From Bacillus sp. MUM 116 (GTDB taxonomy: Bacteria > Bacillota > Bacilli > Bacillales > Cytobacillaceae), in contig NZ_MLYR01000088.1 in NCBI RefSeq assembly GCF_001866655.1, forward strand, positions 1 to 39,715: 39,715 nucleotides of DNA, given 5' to 3'. The position numbers were made by a program, and so were the translations under genes. This document shows positions 1-7,358 of the stretch, one piece after another. How positions within the stretch are numbered: the first letter of the stretch is position 1; each line of letters opens with the position of its first letter. The notes under the pieces were generated by a model. The model was not told the DNA's origin and searched no databases. It was given only the letters and a program-made list of their open reading frames with translations.

Positions 1-199
1 GCATCTTTTCGTAAGAACATTTGCGAAAATTGCCTAGAAATTTAGTTAATGACCCTTATTAAGGTCCAAAAGCAACAAAGATTACGAAAAGAGCCTTACC
101 AAAAGGAATTAAAAAAGATGACCCCTGTTCAATGTCAGAGACCATCTCCTTTAATCTGCCAAAACTCTGGTACACTTTGCTCATGGATAGACTGTTTTT
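1..199. other. Window edge without a confident gene
   Basis: No recognisable gene or RNA is seen here. The region lies downstream of the deacetylase gene on the minus strand. A 41-codon minus-strand ORF (184 down to 59) exists but has no ribosome binding site and was not accepted. The long runs of A and T near 100-120 and 190-205 are unremarkable. Confidence 0.5.
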
Positions 200-1486
200 T
201 TATTTATAGGCCCTTTGCTGAAGTAAGGTTTGGAGGTCGACGATATCAAAACCTTGCCGCTTTAGTTCCTTGATGATGTGTGGCAAAGCTTTAGCTGTTT
301 GTACTTTATCCTCATTCGAGTGCATGAGAATGATGTCACCATTTCTGATATTTTTCAAAACATTGTTTTCAATATTGCTGACTTCCATCTGTGACCAATC
401 TAATGTGTCAATCGACCAGAGGATGATTTTATAACCGTTTTGGGTTGCAGTGTTGATAACGGTGTTATTAACTGCACCATATGGCGGGCGTAAAAGGGCA
501 GGTCTTTTTCCGATTACATCATAAATGGCCTCTTCGGTTTGAGTCAAATCACTATTTACATCAGCTGCCGTTCGTTTGCTTAAATCATGGTGGTAGTAGC
601 TATGGCTGAGGACAAGATTTCCATTGGTATAGGCTTTTTTAACAACCTCGGGATACTTTTTTACCTTTTCCCCAATAAAAAAGAAATTTCCCTTCACATG
701 TTCGTGAGCCAGTGTTTCAATGATGCTTGGTGTATTCAGAGTATCCGGACCATCGTCAAATGTTAAAGCAACCCTTTTTTGGTTAGGACCATTAAGGAAT
801 ACATCATTCGGGTGATTTTTTATAACGGACATCATTTCATTGCGCCAGCTCTGCATATTTTGCCAGGCAGTTTTTGATAGATTATTTGAACCCCCTTTTA
901 TTGGCAGGATGTAAGGGGCAGTGGTTATTTCGAAATCACTTGGACTTAAAACGGAAATATGGTCGACTGTTCCGGTTTTCTCTGGAATGACGAACCGCAG
1001 CTCGAATTGTTTGGTGATTTTGTAGCCGTAAATTTGGTCGTTCTGGTTTGTTCGATGGTAATCAGGTTTACCCAGCGTTTTTTTGATTTGTGAAAAGGTC
1101 AGCAAATGAAGCTGTTCGTCGTAAGAACGGATATCTACCAATATATTTTTGGCGTTATATCCAAAAACGGTGTGTTTTGCTGGATAATTTGCATAGAATA
1201 GAGATCCTGCCTGGTCAGTATTTACGGCGGTGCCCCATTGGTTTTGGACATCTGTTATTTTATTAAAGTGAGCGGCGAAATTACTGGTGGAAACCTTACC
1301 GCTTTTGGCTAGATCTACTATTTTCATTGGCGATGGACGTGGCTCAGTTCGAACAGGAGTGTTTTTTTGCTGGTCTTCCATATTCTTCTCTGAATGCTCT
1401 TTAATAGCCTTTGAGGGTTCTTTTTGAAAAAGACCGCAGGCGGAAAGGGTAGTTAGGCATAAAATAATAAGAAGAATTTTTTTCAT
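200..1486 (-). CDS. Lipoprotein polysaccharide deacetylase with N-terminal YjgB-like (DUF4309) domain
   Basis: Probable secreted, membrane-anchored carbohydrate esterase (NodB/CE4 family) that removes N-acetyl groups from peptidoglycan or another polysaccharide. A lipoprotein signal peptide ends in LSAC with Cys17. Residues about 65-185 resemble B. subtilis YjgB (DUF4309). The NodB domain spans about 236-425 and keeps all family motifs: TFDDGPDT (242-249, metal ligand D245), H295 and H299 in SHSYYHH, RPPYGA (333-338), DTLDW (360-364) and LMHS with H389. The ATG has a near-consensus AAAGGAGG six bases upstream, which fixes the start. It stands alone, divergent from the next gene. The YjgB assignment is from remembered similarity of the WGxA, HxVFG, DIRS and LGxPDY-type motifs. 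The exact substrate cannot be told. Confidence 0.9.
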   Translation of the reverse strand: MKKILLIILCLTTLSACGLFQKEPSKAIKEHSEKNMEDQQKNTPVRTEPRPSPMKIVDLAKSGKVSTSNFAAHFNKITDVQNQWGTAVNTDQAGSLFYANYPAKHTVFGYNAKNILVDIRSYDEQLHLLTFSQIKKTLGKPDYHRTNQNDQIYGYKITKQFELRFVIPEKTGTVDHISVLSPSDFEITTAPYILPIKGGSNNLSKTAWQNMQSWRNEMMSVIKNHPNDVFLNGPNQKRVALTFDDGPDTLNTPSIIETLAHEHVKGNFFFIGEKVKKYPEVVKKAYTNGNLVLSHSYYHHDLSKRTAADVNSDLTQTEEAIYDVIGKRPALLRPPYGAVNNTVINTATQNGYKIILWSIDTLDWSQMEVSNIENNVLKNIRNGDIILMHSNEDKVQTAKALPHIIKELKRQGFDIVDLQTLLQQRAYK

Positions 1487-1632
1487 AAATGCCTCCTTTG
1501 ATCGAAGATTCTTTTCTTTATATTTTACGTTTAAATCTTGTTACAAAAAAGATAATTTTTCTAAAAAAGTAAGAAGGAATAATAGGTTTTTGGATTGAAT
1601 AAAAATATTATAAATATTTTGAAATTATAGGG

Positions 1633-2301
1633 GTGGTGCATATAAGATTCAGCAAGGTTCTCTTATGGATCATTTCTTTCCTCATTGTCATTCTTAGCCT
1701 TTTTGTCTATGCCGGGTTTAATGGAACACCTTGGGAAAAGCACCGCCAAATACAGAATATGGACAGCTATTTGAGCAAAAAATATCATACTGATTTTATA
1801 ATGAAAAAAATTGATTATAATTTTTTAAGTGAGACTTATCAGGTCTATTCCTATCCGAAGGGTCATCCAGAATTGGTTTTTATGGTGGAACAGGATGCGG
1901 ACGCTTCCGCCGGCTATTCAGATACGTTTCCAAAAGTTTTTTGGGAAAGTGAGTTATCAAACCATTTAAAGAAAACAATTAAGGGATTGTTTCCACGCTT
2001 GGATGATACAACTTTTACCGCAAAACAAATTGATGAAAGAGGGGAATATTTTGGTCCCCATATTCCGACCTATAAAGAAATTCATGAGTCTCAGCTTGCC
2101 TGTTCAATTACGATTTTTATTAAATCAAAATGGGAAAAAGTGAAACAAGCCGCTGAAATTGAAAAAATGAAACGGCTAAGTCATTTTTTAGAGTCGGTTC
2201 ATTTTCCTGTTCTCGTTCAGATCACCTATTATGAAAAGGAACGGAATCAAAACGATAAGGTGTTTTTTATAACTGAGGAAGGCAGGATTGTAGATAAATA
2301 G
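1633..2301 (+). CDS. Hypothetical membrane-anchored protein, 222 aa
   Basis: Not recognised. A single hydrophobic segment (about residues 8-27) after a short basic start suggests an N-in signal anchor with an extracytoplasmic domain of about 190 residues rich in charged and aromatic residues. There are no cysteine clusters or catalytic signatures. The start is a GTG; AGGGG overlaps it closely, so the second GTG at 1636 is equally possible. No in-frame ATG lies before the membrane segment. A good terminator follows directly, so the gene is probably monocistronic. Its AT-rich upstream region is shared with the divergent deacetylase gene. Function unknown. Confidence 0.7.
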   Translation: MVHIRFSKVLLWIISFLIVILSLFVYAGFNGTPWEKHRQIQNMDSYLSKKYHTDFIMKKIDYNFLSETYQVYSYPKGHPELVFMVEQDADASAGYSDTFPKVFWESELSNHLKKTIKGLFPRLDDTTFTAKQIDERGEYFGPHIPTYKEIHESQLACSITIFIKSKWEKVKQAAEIEKMKRLSHFLESVHFPVLVQITYYEKERNQNDKVFFITEEGRIVDK

Positions 2302-2308
2302 ATGGTTG

Positions 2309-2341
2309 AAGCATGCTACTTTTTTGTGGTGTGCTTTTTTT
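2309..2341 (+). terminator. Rho-independent terminator after the membrane-anchored hypothetical gene
   Basis: A ten-pair stem (2309-2318 with 2327-2336, including G-U pairs) with an eight-base T-rich loop is followed by a run of Ts. It starts eight bases after the stop codon. Confidence 0.75.
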
Positions 2342-2383
2342 CATGAGATAAAATGGTATAAAATTTGGTTTCGTGAATTGTCC

Positions 2384-2498
2384 AGCGCAAGCGTCCTGCC
2401 CCTCGAGGTCACAAGCCAATCCGTCCAAAAGGTTAAAGAACAACCTTTCGGCCGGCTTGTCTTGTGCTATGCCTGAGGCTAATCAAGGCGCTTGCGCT
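2384..2498. repeat. Nested-hairpin intergenic repeat element
   Basis: The element is bounded by a perfect 10-bp inverted repeat, AGCGCAAGCG (2384-2393) and CGCTTGCGCT (2489-2498). Inside are ACAAGCC/GGCTTGT (2411-2417 and 2454-2460) and AAAGGTT/AACCTTT (about 2428-2434 and 2442-2448), so the whole stretch can fold into one long imperfect hairpin. It carries no coding capacity. From memory, very similar short elements are dispersed in many Bacillus-group genomes; only one copy is seen in this window. Confidence 0.7.
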
Positions 2499-2584
2499 TT
2501 TCTTTGAGGGGTTGGGGATTTTAAGAAAAGTCCGGTATGGGCAAAATGAGAGGAAGTACTTGTTTTGTTATTGAGGAGAGAAAA

Positions 2585-3475
2585 ATGAGTAGTTTGCGGA
2601 GTCTTATATTAAAAAAAATCATGAATAAAGTGATTATAAGCACGGTAGGAACAAGCCTTGAAGAAAAGCGTAGAACAATGGATCGGACTTCATTAATGTG
2701 GACAAGGGTTCCGAAAAACTGTAATGTGGAAAAGGTTGATATAGAGGGAATCAAAGCGGAATGGCTCACGAATAAGCATGTAACGGGGGAAAGGGTGCTG
2801 CTCTATTTTCACGGCGGGGCCTATACATATGGTTCAGCGGATTCACATCGTGCATTAGCTGGGAAAATTGGAAAGGTAACGGGTGTGAAAGTTCTTCTGC
2901 CTGAATATAGGCTGGTTCCGGAGAATCCTTACCCTGCAGCCATTGAGGATGCGGTAAAGGTATATAAATGGCTGTTAAAGAAGGGATTTGATTCGAAGAA
3001 TATTATCGTGGCAGGAGATTCTGCTGGCGGGGGACTTAGCATTGCATTGGCACTTGTATTAAGGGAGGAAGGGGTAGGATGCCCGGCATCGATTATTTGC
3101 CTTTCACCTTGGGTGGATTTGACTAGCAGTGGAGAAAGTTATACGAAGAAGGTAAAGGAAGACCCGCTGTTTACACCACATGGAATAAAAAAAGCTGCGC
3201 AAATTTATGCAGGGGATGAACCATTAACAAGCCCGTTCATCTCACCTGTATTTGCAGATTTAACAGGTCTTCCACCCCTGTTTATTCAAGTTGGAAGTGA
3301 GGAACTATTACTTAGTGATGCTAAAATGCTCGCAGAACAGGCAAGAAGATATAATGTTCCGGTGAACTTTAAAGTGTGGCAGGGTATGTGGCATGTCTGG
3401 CAGCTAACAGGAGACCTCCTACCCGAAGCCAAAAAAGCCATAAAAGAAATAGGAGACTTTGTGAAAGGGCGGTGA
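2585..3475 (+). CDS. Alpha/beta hydrolase, hormone-sensitive-lipase family esterase
   Basis: Probable cytoplasmic carboxylesterase of the HSL family (296 aa, usual size). The oxyanion-hole motif HGGA is at residues 76-79 and the nucleophile elbow GDSAGG at 144-149 with Ser146. A catalytic acid lies in the GSEELLLSD stretch (about 238-245), and His270 (GMWHVW) is the general base. The EYRLVPENPYPAA stretch before the elbow is typical of the family. An in-frame ATG 48 bases upstream exists, but only the ATG at 2585 has a proper site (GAGGAGAG, seven bases before), so the shorter form was chosen. There is no signal peptide. The natural ester substrate cannot be predicted. A dispersed repeat starts almost at the stop codon. 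Confidence 0.9.
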   Translation: MSSLRSLILKKIMNKVIISTVGTSLEEKRRTMDRTSLMWTRVPKNCNVEKVDIEGIKAEWLTNKHVTGERVLLYFHGGAYTYGSADSHRALAGKIGKVTGVKVLLPEYRLVPENPYPAAIEDAVKVYKWLLKKGFDSKNIIVAGDSAGGGLSIALALVLREEGVGCPASIICLSPWVDLTSSGESYTKKVKEDPLFTPHGIKKAAQIYAGDEPLTSPFISPVFADLTGLPPLFIQVGSEELLLSDAKMLAEQARRYNVPVNFKVWQGMWHVWQLTGDLLPEAKKAIKEIGDFVKGR

Positions 3476-3484
3476 CAAAGGTCA

Positions 3485-3537
3485 GTGACAGGCACCGTTC
3501 GTGGACTTTTTGATTGTTTTGTCTGTGTGGGGTGGAC
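3485..3537 (+). repeat. Dispersed 3'-end repeat, copy A
   Basis: The copy reads GTGACAGGCACCGTTCGTGG at its left end, then a GGAC...GTCT-type inverted pair and a GGGGTGGAC right end. A second GTGACA lies 13 bases upstream (3472-3477) and overlaps the stop codon of the esterase gene. It is one of eight related copies in this window. Confidence 0.8.
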
Positions 3538-3585
3538 GGTAGTGGGTTTTAACGGAAATTTTGTGTGGAATTGAGGCATTTGGAC

Positions 3586-3993
3586 ATGAATTGGGTTACT
3601 TTTTTGATAAGAACACAGGTGATGGCGATAACACTCGCAGTGTTAAGGATTATCTATCTGAATGTGTTAGCTTTTTTTGATCAACCGGAGAGGGCGCTTC
3701 AGTATATTAATTGGTATGTGTATGGATTGGCGATTCTTGTTGGAATTTTAGCTTTCTTTTTGACTAGATATTTTATTGGCAGGAGTTGGCTTGCAGTCTT
3801 GCTTGTACTTTTTTCATATCTAATCATCTATCAGCCGATTTTGCTTAGCATGCAAGAAGCACTTTTAGGGAACACAACCGGTTATTATGGAATTATAAAT
3901 TTTTTAGCCATATCAACAGGACTCATCTATTTGGTCATCACCGCATTTGGCATGGTTTTGGGCTTTTGGTTTGGAACGGTTAACCGGGATTGA
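3586..3993 (+). CDS. Small integral membrane protein, four predicted TM segments
   Basis: Unrecognised 135-residue protein made almost wholly of hydrophobic segments, at about residues 5-30, 44-65, 67-90 and 100-128. Charged residues (FDQPER, TRYF, NRD) lie in short loops and at the end. The ATG at 3586 is preceded by GAGG nine bases upstream; the GTG seven codons earlier has no usable binding site and was rejected. It stands between the dispersed repeat and a gene with its own extended -10 promoter, so it seems to be a single-gene unit. No family or function can be assigned. Confidence 0.6.
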   Translation: MNWVTFLIRTQVMAITLAVLRIIYLNVLAFFDQPERALQYINWYVYGLAILVGILAFFLTRYFIGRSWLAVLLVLFSYLIIYQPILLSMQEALLGNTTGYYGIINFLAISTGLIYLVITAFGMVLGFWFGTVNRD

Positions 3994-4033
3994 TTTTGCA
4001 GTGAAAAGAAGGGGAGTTAGGTTCATTCAAATC

Positions 4034-4063
4034 TTAAATGTTTTTCCTTGAACATGATATAAT
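4034..4063 (+). promoter_or_regulatory. Candidate sigma-A promoter with extended -10
   Basis: TTAAAT (4034-4039) is followed, 18 bases later, by TGATATAAT (4055-4063): a consensus TATAAT with the TGn extension. It is placed about 35 bases before the start codon at 4097. Assigned by pattern only. Confidence 0.55.
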
Positions 4064-4096
4064 TTACATACTTATGTTGATGAAGGAAGTGGAAGG

Positions 4097-4927
4097 ATGG
4101 TCATGAAGCGTCCGCAAATGGAGCAATCAGAATTAACACATTATATTCAGCCTAAAGGGGATTTTGAAACCTTCCGTGATGAGGAGCATTTTAAGGAAAA
4201 GCTCCGGGAGTGGGGGTTATCTGCCTCCAAGGAAGAGTTTTGGTATAAGGAACGGAATTATCAACGGCTCATTTCAATCAAAGGATATGAAGTCTATGGC
4301 CGTGACAATGATCAAAATACGCTTATCATTGAGTTTCAGGATGGAAACGTAAGCTGTATTCATCCGGCGTATTTAAAGGAAATGCAGGCAGCTAGTTTCG
4401 GGAAAGAAAGTATGTTTACAGTGGATGAGAAAGAAGGCGAAAAACTAGATTCGCAAACAGACAATTCCAATGTCGAGAAACTTACGGGAACTGAAAGCAT
4501 TGATAAAGGTGAATCAGCCGTTAAGGATGTTGTGGCTTCTGAACCTAAAAAAGCGAAGGAGCCAAAGAAGCCGAAAAAAGAGAAAGCTAAGAAGTTGGAT
4601 CTCCCTGCCGATAAGGTTCATTTCACAGCCACGGTCAAACAGTTTGCGATGACGTATAATGCATTTACCGAAGAAAATGATGAAGTGGTTGTTTTAGAGA
4701 ATGTAACCATCATCCAGGAGCCGCCGATTGAACTCGAATTTGCCTGGTGCAGCCATAGTAAAACCCTGAAAAAATTTGAACTTGCCCCAGGGGACAAGCT
4801 TGAATTCGATGGTAAAGCGGCGGCAAAAAAATTGTCGAAGGGAAAAGACGTTGAAGAAGAGTTCTTGGTGGATGTTGCCGTGCTTTATAAAATCAATAAT
4901 CCTTCTAAAATCGTTAAGGTGGAATAG
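4097..4927 (+). CDS. Hypothetical two-domain protein with Lys/Pro/Glu-rich linker
   Basis: Not recognised. The N-terminal part (about 1-100) is a charged globular segment rich in aromatic residues (EFWYKERNYQ, YEVYGRDND). A disordered acidic then basic linker follows (about 105-170), ending in alternating KEPKKPKKEKAKK. The C-terminal domain (about 172-276) looks beta-rich (VHFTATVKQF, VVVLENVTII, KLEFDGKAAAKK). There is no signal peptide or membrane segment, so it is probably cytoplasmic. ATG 4097 and ATG 4103 both have AAGGA-type sites. A promoter with extended -10 lies upstream and a strong bidirectional hairpin downstream, so it is likely monocistronic. Function unknown. Confidence 0.75.
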   Translation: MVMKRPQMEQSELTHYIQPKGDFETFRDEEHFKEKLREWGLSASKEEFWYKERNYQRLISIKGYEVYGRDNDQNTLIIEFQDGNVSCIHPAYLKEMQAASFGKESMFTVDEKEGEKLDSQTDNSNVEKLTGTESIDKGESAVKDVVASEPKKAKEPKKPKKEKAKKLDLPADKVHFTATVKQFAMTYNAFTEENDEVVVLENVTIIQEPPIELEFAWCSHSKTLKKFELAPGDKLEFDGKAAAKKLSKGKDVEEEFLVDVAVLYKINNPSKIVKVE

Positions 4928-4938
4928 AATGGTAAAAG

Positions 4939-4979
4939 AGCCCAAGGCACCATATGATTTCCGCATGGTGCCTTGGGCT
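4939..4979. terminator. Bidirectional terminator hairpin between convergent genes
   Basis: A perfect 15-bp stem (4939-4953 with 4965-4979) has an 11-base loop. On the plus strand it is followed by only three Ts; on the minus strand a short T-run (CTTTTACC) follows. It lies between two genes that point at each other, so it probably serves both. Confidence 0.8.
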
Positions 4980-5004
4980 TTGGATAATATAATACATCGT
5001 TTTT

Positions 5005-7089
5005 TTATTCTTTTTGATAGGTTTCAAGGCTGTTTTTCATTTCAACAGGAGTGATGGTTAAGAGACCTATATTATTTTTTGTTTCAATTATTGATTCTTT
5101 TTTTAGGATTTGGTACATAAGTTCGTCCTTCCAGATAAAATGATTTGATTTTGTGTCACCTTTTTCTTTTACACGGCGGATGTAAAAGGAGGGAGTACAA
5201 ATTCGGTTAATCATTTTATTTTTCCTGCTGAGGGAGTTCATCCCAATCACCAATTTCATTATCAATCCCCAAATTCCGGAAAAACTCATATTTTTAAACG
5301 GACTGCTAGTAAATTGTTTTACCTCTAATTTTAGCCCGCTTGCAAATGTAACAGTTGAAAATACGGAAGAGGCATAATGAACATCACCGGATAAAATAAT
5401 ACAAGGACTTGGATTCCACTCTGCTGCAAGAAGAAGAAATTCGGTAAATCCCTTACCGTTGTATTTCCATGCCTCAAAATCAAAGGAGGTTTGTACTTCT
5501 AACCCTAAAACCCGAAGTGGATAGACATAGTCATGTAAAAATGATTCTATCAAGCCCATACCATAAACGGGTGTTGCTGATACAATCATTAAAGGACTTC
5601 CGCTTTTCCATCCACTGTCATAAAGACATTTTGTAACACTCACCCATCCGCTTTCATCAATTAGACTAGGGCAATTGATAGTTTCTGATATTAGATGACC
5701 AAATTTAACCGGATTGGGTTCTAAATCATAGCCTCTTTGCGTCCGGGTATCAAGAAAAAGGGCGTTTGGGTGTGTCGGGGCAACGAAATTCCAAGCTGAA
5801 TAATTCCATAATAAGTTGACCCAATCTTCGTGAAATTCATAGATTTTTCCAGGTGTTTTAAAGTAAGAGTTCATAGTTAGAATAAAATCATCATGGAAGC
5901 TATCAGGATCATTTCCCCAGCCCTGAAATGCCCAATATGCACTTAAACCATTTGCGATTACATGTCTCCCTAATGGGGAACAGTGGACATTTTGTTTCCA
6001 ATCGGCAGATATATTCCAATCATCGGTTATGTCATGATCATCAAAAATCATATAAGTGGGAATATTCGCTAGTAAACGCCGCACCCTCCATAATGTATGC
6101 TGAAAGGAAATTAATGCTTCTTGTTGATCTTCGAACCGGTTGCGAAGTTGGGTTTCTTCGGTTCGATGCTTTTTTAAAAATGGATCTTCGTTTGGAAAGA
6201 CAAAATAAAGATGATTTTCTTCAAGGGCATTCTCAAATGATTCAAACAGATTGTTTTCTTGTGCCACTTCCCATAGAACTGGACTCCAAGATAAGAGGTA
6301 CATAGCGGCAAATTCACCAAGTTTCATTAAATGGTTCTGTGCATGTGAGGAAGTAAATTGACAGAAGTTTTCCATGATAAATTGCCTGCAGTTAATTTGA
6401 TGAAGGGCAGTATGATAGGGTGGATTACTTAGTTGAGGGACAAGTTCATGTAACTGCTCATCCTGGCCGATTAATGATTTTCCTAATGTTGAAAGAACTC
6501 GGATAAGAGGGTCTGCCACATCGTCCGCATAAATTTGATCACCCATTAAAAAGAGTGCATGGGGACGGTTTTTTAAATGATTATATTCTTTTTCAAGGAT
6601 GTGATCTCCATTCGTTAAGGTATCATCACCCTTTCCATGTGGTTTGCGGCACGATCCATAAATAATTCTTGATTGGTCTGCTGTGTTTGCGATTTGAAAG
6701 GTTGGATATTTTAGTTCCCCATAAATGAGTGAGTTGGAATGTTCCATAGACAGAAGCCCGAGACTTTCTAAATCATGCAAATCCGAATCCAGTTTAAAAA
6801 AGAGATTATACCCTAAAAGTGTGCCCACAGGAAATTCTTTCTCGTTACATGGAGTTATATTTATTAAATGGATATAAAGCTGGTCACCCAGCTTAATAGT
6901 ATTTGAGTCATTTTGGATTACTAATGGTTGGTAATAAAAGGAGTGGGGATCTTCCTTCATTGTTATTTTGTAAAGCTTTGCTTGAATTTCACAATTATGG
7001 CTTGTTGCAATCCAAATTGTAATGCGAGTAGGCTCCGTTCTACGAAGCATAGGTCCGGAAAGAAGCAGAGGAAAATTAATCCTATTCAT
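5005..7089 (-). CDS. PhoD-like metallophosphatase/phosphodiesterase
   Basis: A member of the PhoD-like phosphatase family (calcineurin-like metal site), 694 aa. Visible motifs are GSCRKP (145-150), GDQIYADD (183-190), DDHDITDDWN (350-359), FLDTRT (445-450) and SGDVHYASS (567-575), which together supply the expected Asp, Asn and His metal ligands. The first 140 residues form the beta-rich N-terminal domain that precedes the catalytic part in this family. Unlike classic PhoD there is no twin-arginine or other signal peptide, so it may act inside the cell. An upstream in-frame TTG exists, but the ATG at 7089 has GAGGTGG at good spacing and was chosen. Substrate unknown; phosphodiesters or phosphomonoesters are possible. 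It is transcribed toward the shared hairpin at 4939. Confidence 0.88.
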   Translation of the reverse strand: MNRINFPLLLSGPMLRRTEPTRITIWIATSHNCEIQAKLYKITMKEDPHSFYYQPLVIQNDSNTIKLGDQLYIHLINITPCNEKEFPVGTLLGYNLFFKLDSDLHDLESLGLLSMEHSNSLIYGELKYPTFQIANTADQSRIIYGSCRKPHGKGDDTLTNGDHILEKEYNHLKNRPHALFLMGDQIYADDVADPLIRVLSTLGKSLIGQDEQLHELVPQLSNPPYHTALHQINCRQFIMENFCQFTSSHAQNHLMKLGEFAAMYLLSWSPVLWEVAQENNLFESFENALEENHLYFVFPNEDPFLKKHRTEETQLRNRFEDQQEALISFQHTLWRVRRLLANIPTYMIFDDHDITDDWNISADWKQNVHCSPLGRHVIANGLSAYWAFQGWGNDPDSFHDDFILTMNSYFKTPGKIYEFHEDWVNLLWNYSAWNFVAPTHPNALFLDTRTQRGYDLEPNPVKFGHLISETINCPSLIDESGWVSVTKCLYDSGWKSGSPLMIVSATPVYGMGLIESFLHDYVYPLRVLGLEVQTSFDFEAWKYNGKGFTEFLLLAAEWNPSPCIILSGDVHYASSVFSTVTFASGLKLEVKQFTSSPFKNMSFSGIWGLIMKLVIGMNSLSRKNKMINRICTPSFYIRRVKEKGDTKSNHFIWKDELMYQILKKESIIETKNNIGLLTITPVEMKNSLETYQKE

Positions 7090-7178
7090 CGTTCCACCTC
7101 GTCTCTTCAATTGATTCCTACCATTATATTCGAAGCAAACGAGCTTGGTGACAGCTCATATGTGAATTATTGAACATA

Positions 7179-7230
7179 GTGACAGGCACTGCCTGTGGAC
7201 TTTAGAGTGGTTTTGTCCGTATGGGGTGGA
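7179..7230 (+). repeat. Dispersed repeat, copy B (divergent intergenic)
   Basis: A degenerate copy: GTGACAGGCACTGCCTGTGG, then TTTTGTCCGTATGGGGTGGA. An extra GTGACA lies 31 bases upstream (7148-7153). This is the only copy in the window located between two gene 5' ends rather than at a gene 3' end. Confidence 0.7.
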
Positions 7231-7331
7231 TATTCGATTTCTCCGTGAACTTTATGAACAAAATAGCGATAATGTTTTTTATGCTATTTAACTGTATAAA
7301 CTATAAATTTATCTGAAATTTTATAAAATTA

Positions 7332-7345
7332 AGTAAACGGTTACA
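7332..7345. promoter_or_regulatory. Candidate CcpA cre site before tctC
   Basis: Read on the minus strand, TGTAACCGTTTACT fits TGNAANCGNWNNCW fully. It sits 13 bases before the tctC start codon and touches the ribosome binding site (AAGGGGG). In Bacillus a cre placed here normally gives carbon catabolite repression. The prediction is by consensus only. Confidence 0.6.
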
Positions 7346-7358
7346 AGGGGGAAATGAA

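Noticed and set aside
59..184. 41-codon minus-strand ORF just downstream of the deacetylase gene, with a hydrophobic C-terminus
   Set aside because: It has no ribosome binding site before its ATG or its second ATG, and no recognisable similarity; too short to accept on composition alone.
49..273. 74-codon plus-strand ORF at the window start
   Set aside because: It runs into the antisense of the deacetylase gene, has no ribosome binding site and has no protein-like pattern.
2537..2584. Longer N-terminus of the alpha/beta hydrolase
   Set aside because: No ribosome binding site before the ATG at 2537, whereas GAGGAGAG precedes the ATG at 2585.
3485..3537. Riboswitch or T-box interpretation of the dispersed repeat
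   Set aside because: Copies occur in both orientations at gene 3' ends with no antiterminator/terminator pair, which fits a repeat element rather than a leader RNA.
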